Under the pieces are notes generated by a model, which saw nothing but the letters and a program-made list of their open reading frames with translations, did no database searches and was not told the DNA's origin. Positions 8,211-12,361 of a DNA stretch of 12,361 bases are shown here, piece after piece. The stretch's first letter is position 1. Each line of letters begins with the position of its first letter. The DNA is taken from assembly GCA_027000105.1 (NCBI GenBank), contig JALTOP010000355.1, positions 1 through 12,361 of the forward strand, given 5' to 3'. A program made the translations under genes and the position numbers. The stretch is from Planctomycetaceae bacterium. GTDB lineage: Bacteria > Planctomycetota > Planctomycetia > Planctomycetales > Planctomycetaceae.

Positions 8211-8229
8211 GTAACAGATCTCCTGTTAC
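8211..8229. promoter_or_regulatory. Perfect inverted repeat upstream of sodN, candidate operator
   Basis: GTAACAG (8211-8217) and CTGTTAC (8223-8229) form a perfect 7-bp dyad with a 5-bp spacer, centred 52 bp upstream of the sodN ATG. The half-site does not match the OxyR quarter-site ATAG. A dimeric repressor site, or a hairpin in the sodN leader, are both possible. No clear sodN promoter was identified around it. Confidence 0.6.
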
Positions 8230-8437
8230 GAACCTGACTCATTTGATCTCATGTTAGGGATTACAAGACGGGAAAAGCAAGGCTACACCCTTTAATGGAT
8301 TTCAACCTCTTTTTTTATTATCCTGTGTTAGCACTCCCTTTTTTCGAGGAAAACAGTCAACATTGGGGGTAATGTTATACGGGAAGGGATTGAAACAGGA
8401 AATACGGTTACGGTTCCATTTGAAGGGGGAGGCCAAA

Positions 8438-8902
8438 ATGATTGCTCAACTGATCAAAAACTACGAAGCAGGTCCTGAACTGCTTGCAGATACTGTTTCA
8501 CATATGACACAAGAACAACTTGATGCCCGTCCCATTGCCGGTAAATGGTCTACAAGAGAAGTTGTCTGTCATATCGCCGATTTTGAACCGATCTACGCGG
8601 ATCGCATCAAACGGGTCGTGGCAGAAGAAGTTCCAACGCTGCTGGGGGGTGACCCGGACGACTTCGCCGCCAAATTGCATTATGAAGCTCGTGATATCGA
8701 CAACGAACTTCAATTGATCAGAGTGACCCGTATCCAACTCGCCTCAATTTTGAAATCGCTCGACGAAACAGAATTTGAACGGGTCGGCATGCATTCGAGA
8801 GATGGAGAATTGTCGGTCAAAACCCTTCTGGAACGTATCACCGGCCATATTCCGCATCATATCGAAACAATCGAAGTGAAAAAACGCGCTTTGGGTCTGT
8901 AG
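8438..8902 (+). CDS. DinB-like putative metal-dependent protein
   Basis: A 154-residue four-helix-bundle protein resembling the DinB/YfiT-like superfamily. Motifs seen are GKWSTREVVCHIADFE at 35-50 and GHIPHHIETI at 136-145. His45, His137 and His141 fit the three-histidine metal site of that superfamily, with HxxxH in the last helix. Known members include thiol-dependent transferases (bacillithiol, mycothiol) and many uncharacterised proteins, so the substrate here is unknown. The ATG at 8438 was chosen because GGGAGG ends 5 nt upstream; a frame extension to a TTG at 8363 adds 25 residues of non-family sequence. It is monocistronic, ends at a hairpin terminator, and lies between sodN and oxyR. 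A thiol or detoxification role would fit this setting but is inference. Confidence 0.85.
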   Translation: MIAQLIKNYEAGPELLADTVSHMTQEQLDARPIAGKWSTREVVCHIADFEPIYADRIKRVVAEEVPTLLGGDPDDFAAKLHYEARDIDNELQLIRVTRIQLASILKSLDETEFERVGMHSRDGELSVKTLLERITGHIPHHIETIEVKKRALGL

Positions 8903-8927
8903 TACAGGATTCCGGTTGACATAATGA

Positions 8928-8953
8928 GATCGGCCATCATGCCGGTCGTTTTT
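8928..8953 (+). terminator. Intrinsic terminator after the DinB-like gene
   Basis: GATCGGC (8928-8934) pairs with GCCGGTC (8941-8947), with one G-T pair and a 6-nt loop, followed by GTTTTT at 8948-8953. It starts 26 nt after the stop codon. A separate terminator for convergent oxyR was not evident in 8954-9032. Confidence 0.75.
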
Positions 8954-9032
8954 CCTGCCAGGATTTCATGTGCGGTAACAGGGACAGCCCTCTTCGCGGA
9001 GTCACAACCAGACCGGGCAGACCGAGAAGCTA

Positions 9033-9926
9033 TTATCGGGTGAATTTCAGGGCGTGACTCTGTAATTCCTCAATGAAATTCTTTACCAACGCACCGCGAT
9101 GGCGATGTTTGTGCCAGATCATGGCTATTGTTCTCGTCGGTTTGATACCGCTGAGAGAACGGTAAACTCTCTTTTTGGAGGAATCAACCGCTGCTGCCAT
9201 TTCCGGAATAAGAGAAATTCCGTGGTTAAGTCCAACCATTTCCTGGGCTGTCAGTAACTGGGAACTTTCGCAAGCCACACGAGGCAGGCAGTCCCGTTGT
9301 TTGCAAAAGCTGATAATCTGCTCGCCCAGGCAGTGTGTTTCGTTCAAGAGAATGAAGGCTTCCCGGGAAACATCCTTCATGGTGATACGTTTCTTTTGGA
9401 CAAATGGATGTTTCGCATGCATCGCCAAAAGTAATTCTTCAGTGAATAGTGGTGTCACTTCAAAGTGCCCCTGGTCGATGGGCAACGCCAATATGCCGAG
9501 GTCAAGCTCACCTTCGAGACACCCCTTGATGGTGAACTCCGTCAGATTTTCACGGAGGATCACTTCCGCTTTCGGAAAACGGGCGGCGAATTTTTTTAAC
9601 ACGGCAGGCAACAGGTACGGTGCGATTGTCGGAATCGCTCCTACGGTAATTCGTCCGATATTTTCATCCCGATCATCGCTGATTTCCCGCTTTGCCACTT
9701 CCACAGAATCGAGAATGTGGCAGGCCCTTTCATAGAAGATGCGTCCGGCATCAGTCAGACGGATGCCACGATTCAGTCGCTCAATCAACTTTTGCCCCAA
9801 CTCTTTTTCCAGCTTGATGATCTGCTGGGAAAGCGATGGCTGCGCAACCAGGCATTTTTCGGCAGCCCGTGTGAAGTTCCCCATTTCGACCACAGAAACG
9901 AAGTATTGCAGCTGATGAATTTCCAT
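9033..9926 (-). CDS. oxyR: OxyR, peroxide-sensing LysR-family regulator
   Basis: A 297-residue LysR-type regulator. Residues 1-60 are the winged helix-turn-helix (MEIHQLQYFVSVVEMGNFTRAAEKC, QPSLSQQIIKLE), and about 90-297 the effector domain. The key evidence is NETHCLGEQIISFC, placing cysteines at 199 and 208. These are the same positions and spacing as the redox pair of E. coli OxyR, which forms a disulfide with hydrogen peroxide. Thr100 in IPTIAPYLLP also matches the conserved peroxide-pocket Thr. It is predicted to act as a tetramer on DNA. The start is ATG with only a weak AGG about 8 nt upstream. It is divergent from the diheme peroxidase-like gene. An OxyR operator in the shared spacer covers its own predicted transcription start, which suggests autorepression. 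Confidence 0.93.
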   Translation of the reverse strand: MEIHQLQYFVSVVEMGNFTRAAEKCLVAQPSLSQQIIKLEKELGQKLIERLNRGIRLTDAGRIFYERACHILDSVEVAKREISDDRDENIGRITVGAIPTIAPYLLPAVLKKFAARFPKAEVILRENLTEFTIKGCLEGELDLGILALPIDQGHFEVTPLFTEELLLAMHAKHPFVQKKRITMKDVSREAFILLNETHCLGEQIISFCKQRDCLPRVACESSQLLTAQEMVGLNHGISLIPEMAAAVDSSKKRVYRSLSGIKPTRTIAMIWHKHRHRGALVKNFIEELQSHALKFTR

Positions 9927-9961
9927 AGGAATAACCTATTGATGATATAGATATTAAATAT
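9925..9961. promoter_or_regulatory. OxyR operator, near-consensus
   Basis: Quarter-sites lie at exact 11-bp spacing: ATAG 9925-9928, CTAT 9936-9939, ATAG 9947-9950, ATAT 9958-9961. This fits the known OxyR consensus ATAG-N7-CTAT-N7-ATAG-N7-CTAT with a single mismatch in the 16 quarter-site bases, and 18 of 20 when the conserved inner T and A positions are counted. A fifth in-phase ATAG follows at 9969-9972. The operator starts at the oxyR start codon and ends one base before the -35 element of the forward promoter. Confidence 0.88.
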
Positions 9962-9990
9962 TTCACTTATAGCTGGACGGGCTGTAATAT
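9962..9990 (+). promoter_or_regulatory. Predicted OxyR-activated promoter of the peroxidase-like gene
   Basis: TTCACT (9962-9967) as -35 and TAATAT (9985-9990) as -10, with 17-bp spacing. The -35 directly abuts the OxyR operator, the usual arrangement for OxyR-activated promoters, and is itself imperfect (4 of 6), as expected for activator dependence. Transcription would begin near 9997, giving a leader of about 113 nt. Confidence 0.65.
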
Positions 9991-9994
9991 TCAA
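9966..9994 (-). promoter_or_regulatory. Predicted oxyR promoter
   Basis: Read on the minus strand, TTGAAT (9994-9989) is the -35 and TATAAG (9971-9966) the -10, with 17-bp spacing. Start would be near 9959, inside the OxyR operator, so bound OxyR should repress it. It overlaps the forward promoter almost completely. Confidence 0.6.
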
Positions 9995-10058
9995 CACGAA
10001 ACAGGAAAGAGCTGAAGGGAATTCAATTCGAATTTTCCCGTCAGCATGGTTCCGTCCT

Positions 10059-10079
10059 GTCGGTTGACACAGAACCGAC
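10059..10079 (+). other. Leader hairpin before the peroxidase-like gene
   Basis: GTCGGTT (10059-10065) pairs perfectly with AACCGAC (10073-10079) across a 7-nt loop, 15 nt before the GAGGAG ribosome binding site. A second, weaker hairpin is possible at 10017-10037, built on AATTC (10020-10024) and GAATT (10030-10034). With no T-run, neither is a terminator. They could affect mRNA stability or translation. Confidence 0.5.
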
Positions 10080-10109
10080 CCGTCTCTTGTACTTGAGGAG
10101 AACAGATTG

Positions 10110-11504
10110 ATGATGAACAAGACAACTATGCTGTTTGGAGTCACCCTGGCTGCGCTGATTACAGCAGAAGTAATGCAATCGCAGGCGGAACAGATGCCTT
10201 CCAACAGTTACGCTCCGGTAGTCGATAAAGAGACTTTCCGGCAAACCGCCAAACGAATGAGCCAGGCAAAGCCGGCCATTATGGACAGGCAGATGGATCT
10301 GCTTGAACAAAGGTACGATTTGCGTAATCGGAAGATGGATAACGTAACCATGTCGCGAGGTAAAGCCGTTCAAATGGGCGTTCGTGTCCGCTTACCCAAA
10401 GGGATTACGTGGGAAGAACTCTCGAACATGTCAGTCACGGAAATTCATGATAGAGGCCTGTGGCCCAAAGGGTTTCTGCCTTTGCCACATCCGAATCATA
10501 CGGAAGGGGGAATGGTGTTTCCCAAATTCCATATCGATGAAATCAAAAAACAGGAAGGCCGCGATCTGACCCGCTTCGATCTCGATTACGATATCCCGGA
10601 GCATTTTCTGCCCGAGTTCCCTCCTGCGATCTATTTGACAACCCGTCCGGATTTGGGGGATGTCTCCAAAGGCAAGGTTGTTACGAATCAGAACTACTAT
10701 GAATTGTTTAACGGGATTTTGAATCCGAAACAGCTTGAGGGTGTGCGTCTGCTGGTGACGCCTTTTGCCCAGCAACAGTTTAATCACACAAATGATCGGC
10801 GATCACTCAAACCGCACAGTGGCGTGACCTGTTTCGACTGCCACGTGAACGGACACACAAACGCGGCGACACATTTGGTGGGTGATATTCGACCACAGCA
10901 GTTCCGGCACCGCATTGATGTCCCTTCTTTGCGAGGCGTGAACATTCAACGATTATTCGGTTCACAGCGAGCATTGAAAACGGTTGAGGATTTCACTGAA
11001 TTTGAACAGCGAGCCGCCTATTTTGATGGCGATCCGGTGATCGCAGCCAAAAAGGGAGTGAATGTGCTCGAACGGGCCAGCCAGGTTCATGCGATGGCGG
11101 AATTCGAAGAGATTCTTGATTTCCCACCCGCTCCCAAGCTGGATGTTTTCGGGAAATTGATTCCCGCAGAAGCGACCGAGGCCGAATTGCGAGGTGAGAA
11201 AATTTTCTTCGGCAAGGGGAAATGTTCGGTTTGTCACTCGGCTCCCTATTACACCGACAACCTGATGCACAATTTGAAAACAGAGCGATTTTTCAAACCT
11301 CAAATGGTCAATGGCAGAATGGCCAGTGCCGATGGGCCGATCAAAACTTTCCCTTTGCGGGGAATCAAGGATTCACCACCATACCTGCATGATGGTCGTT
11401 TGCTGACGTTGGCGGATACTGTCGAATTTTTCAACCTTGTTCTGGAATTAAAACTGACGGCACAGGAAAAACGGGATCTGGTTGCATTCATGCTCTGTCT
11501 GTAA
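10110..11504 (+). CDS. Secreted diheme cytochrome c, peroxidase-like (CcpA/MauG superfamily relative)
   Basis: A 464-residue exported protein with two c-type heme sites. Residues about 5-26 form a signal peptide (hydrophobic core LFGVTLAALITA, likely cleavage after SQA). Counting from the TTG at 10107, three bases before the chosen ATG, heme sites are CFDCH (242-246) and CSVCH (373-377). Both halves carry a similar trailing pattern: VPSLRGVN...YFDGD after the first and FPLRGIKDSPPYLHDGR...TVEFFN after the second, as in diheme peroxidases. The likely role is reduction of hydrogen peroxide outside the cytoplasm, or a related oxidation. About 200 residues before the first heme are unlike classical CcpA, where that heme lies near the N terminus, so activity is not certain. 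GAGGAG is 9 nt before this ATG; TTG 10107 and ATG 10113 are alternatives. Context is strong: divergent OxyR, an operator and promoter upstream, and a ferritin-like gene downstream. Confidence 0.88.
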   Translation: MMNKTTMLFGVTLAALITAEVMQSQAEQMPSNSYAPVVDKETFRQTAKRMSQAKPAIMDRQMDLLEQRYDLRNRKMDNVTMSRGKAVQMGVRVRLPKGITWEELSNMSVTEIHDRGLWPKGFLPLPHPNHTEGGMVFPKFHIDEIKKQEGRDLTRFDLDYDIPEHFLPEFPPAIYLTTRPDLGDVSKGKVVTNQNYYELFNGILNPKQLEGVRLLVTPFAQQQFNHTNDRRSLKPHSGVTCFDCHVNGHTNAATHLVGDIRPQQFRHRIDVPSLRGVNIQRLFGSQRALKTVEDFTEFEQRAAYFDGDPVIAAKKGVNVLERASQVHAMAEFEEILDFPPAPKLDVFGKLIPAEATEAELRGEKIFFGKGKCSVCHSAPYYTDNLMHNLKTERFFKPQMVNGRMASADGPIKTFPLRGIKDSPPYLHDGRLLTLADTVEFFNLVLELKLTAQEKRDLVAFMLCL

Positions 11505-11582
11505 CCGAATTTCCGTTATCACCACAGGTATTGCCGCTTATTCGTTTCGTATTTTTTCATCACACATTCACGGAGAAAAAAC

Positions 11583-11996
11583 ATGGCTAATCAGGAATTA
11601 CTCAATAAGCTGAATGATTCCCTTAACCGGGAAGTAAGCACTTTTCTCAGATACATGCTGCAGGGAGCGTTAATCAAGGGAGCGGAGTGGGAAGCCGTTC
11701 GGCAGATGTATTTGGCGGAGGTCGCCGATGAGGTCGGCCATGCCCAGTATCTGGCTTCAAAAATTGTCATGCTGGGCGGGACTCCCTCGTTGAATCCCGA
11801 TTTGACACCGCCGCCAAATGACGTGAAAACAATGCTGCAGAACGATATTGCCGAAGAACAGGCAGATGTCGTTGGCTACACCGAACTCGCTGAACTCGCC
11901 GAGGCGGAAGGTCTGATTGACCTCAAAATGAAGATGGAAGAACAGGCTGCAGACGAAGCAGCGCATGCGGAAAACATGCAGCGGCTTTTGGGGTGA
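11583..11996 (+). CDS. Ferritin-like diiron protein (bacterioferritin/Dps-like)
   Basis: A 137-residue four-helix-bundle protein of the ferritin-like superfamily. Probable diiron ligands are Glu17, Glu50-x-x-His53, Glu91 or Glu92, and Glu125-x-x-His128: two ExxH motifs in helices 2 and 4 with Glu in helices 1 and 3. It is shorter than classical bacterioferritin (about 155-160 residues) and has no signal peptide, so it should be cytoplasmic. Likely role is iron oxidation and storage or peroxide consumption that limits Fenton chemistry. The start is ATG with GGAG 7 nt upstream. It follows the peroxidase-like gene by 78 nt on the same strand. No terminator or clear promoter lies between, so cotranscription from the OxyR-controlled promoter is likely. 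A good terminator follows. Whether it assembles into a cage is not visible from sequence. Confidence 0.88.
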   Translation: MANQELLNKLNDSLNREVSTFLRYMLQGALIKGAEWEAVRQMYLAEVADEVGHAQYLASKIVMLGGTPSLNPDLTPPPNDVKTMLQNDIAEEQADVVGYTELAELAEAEGLIDLKMKMEEQAADEAAHAENMQRLLG

Positions 11997-12043
11997 CAGC
12001 AATTCACGTAAGGAGTCAGCAGACCGAAGATTTCCTTCGACGA

Positions 12044-12075
12044 GTCGGGTTGAAACTTTCGACCCGGCTTTTCTT
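12044..12075 (+). terminator. Intrinsic terminator after the ferritin-like gene
   Basis: GTCGGGTTGA (12044-12053) pairs with TCGACCCGGC (12059-12068), with two G-T pairs, around the loop AACTT, followed by TTTTCTT (12069-12075). It lies 47 nt past the stop and closes the peroxidase-ferritin unit. Confidence 0.85.
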
Positions 12076-12170
12076 GTGTAAGCTATCTCACTGAAGCTCC
12101 CGCTTGACCAGGTACGATCTGAGATATGAAAGTTGCACATCTCTCCGCAAATCTGATTACAGGTGCTTCC

Positions 12171-12361
12171 ATGATAAGCCAGCCCAACGACGCCGAAAAG
12201 ACGGACACACCGGAATCGGAAAACAATGCCGCCGTCACTTCGGATTCACATTCAGAACGTTACTGGAAATGGTTTGGTGTCTTTGTTCTTTGTCTGTTTT
12301 CCGCATCCGCCTTGGTCTATTCTATCGACCAGTATGTCGATCAGGAAAAAGGAGTTGAAAG
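12171..12361 (+). CDS. Hypothetical single-span membrane protein, 5' part
   Basis: The frame is open from ATG 12171 to the window end (63 codons seen). The start has AGGTG 5 nt upstream. An in-frame ATG at 12126, directly after a stop codon, would add 15 residues but has a poorer ribosome binding site. The N terminus is polar and acidic (MISQPNDAEKTDTPESENN), then ERYWKW, then a hydrophobic segment FGVFVLCLFSASALVYSI at about residues 35-52, probably one membrane helix or an uncleaved anchor, then a charged stretch. This fits an inner-membrane anchored protein with most of its mass outside the window. The family is not recognised. It comes after a terminator, so it is probably a separate transcription unit. 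Confidence 0.6.
   Translation, partial: MISQPNDAEKTDTPESENNAAVTSDSHSERYWKWFGVFVLCLFSASALVYSIDQYVDQEKGVE

Noticed and set aside
8328..8354. Possible CIRCE (HrcA) element before the DinB-like gene
   Set aside because: The left arm TTAGCACTC is a perfect CIRCE half-site, but after the correct 9-bp spacer the right arm GAGGAAAAC matches only 4 of 9 bases. The downstream gene is not a chaperone.
8979..8990. Small hairpin AGGGACAGCCCT as the oxyR terminator
   Set aside because: The stem is only 4 bp and no T-run follows on the minus strand.
10064..10093. Second promoter for the peroxidase-like gene with TTGACA at 10064-10069
   Set aside because: The best -10 partner (TGTACT, 10088-10093) would start transcription at or inside the ribosome binding site. 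The TTGACA is also part of a perfect hairpin.
12104..12358. 84-codon frame on + at the right edge
   Set aside because: The translation is rich in Arg and Cys and looks non-coding. The overlapping frame from 12171 has a ribosome binding site and a sensible membrane segment.

Overview
The window looks like chromosomal DNA of a planctomycete, perhaps a Gimesia-like member of the Planctomycetaceae. The grounds are a secreted CxPSR sulfatase, a secreted nickel superoxide dismutase, a diheme peroxidase-like cytochrome of a type common in that phylum, GC near 50%, and loosely packed genes with long spacers. The phylum is inferred from protein style and was not tested by any search.

Layout from left to right: the 3' two-thirds of tsaD (+, cut by the window edge) runs toward a sulfatase (-). 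The sulfatase lies 44 nt downstream of a type IIA topoisomerase A subunit (-). A gene-poor stretch of about 1 kb (4895-5906) follows. Next is a SulP-family anion transporter (+), which converges on a Sec-exported nickel superoxide dismutase (sodN, -) across a strong bidirectional terminator. A small DinB-like protein (+) then converges on oxyR (-). OxyR is divergent from a secreted diheme cytochrome c / peroxidase-like gene (+), followed 78 nt later by a small ferritin-like diiron protein (+) and a terminator. The last gene is the 5' end of an unidentified single-span membrane protein.

The right half (7.7-12.0 kb) reads as an oxidative-stress neighbourhood. A secreted NiSOD would convert superoxide to peroxide, an exported diheme peroxidase could remove the peroxide, a ferritin-like protein could withhold Fenton iron, and OxyR would sense peroxide. 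The strongest regulatory signal is a near-consensus four-quarter OxyR operator at 9925-9961. It starts at the oxyR start codon, covers the predicted oxyR transcription start, and ends one base before the -35 hexamer of a good promoter for the peroxidase gene. That geometry predicts autorepression plus peroxide-dependent activation of the divergent peroxidase-ferritin pair. A separate perfect inverted repeat lies upstream of sodN, so sodN probably has its own regulator.

No tRNA, rRNA, CRISPR array, insertion sequence or phage gene was seen.
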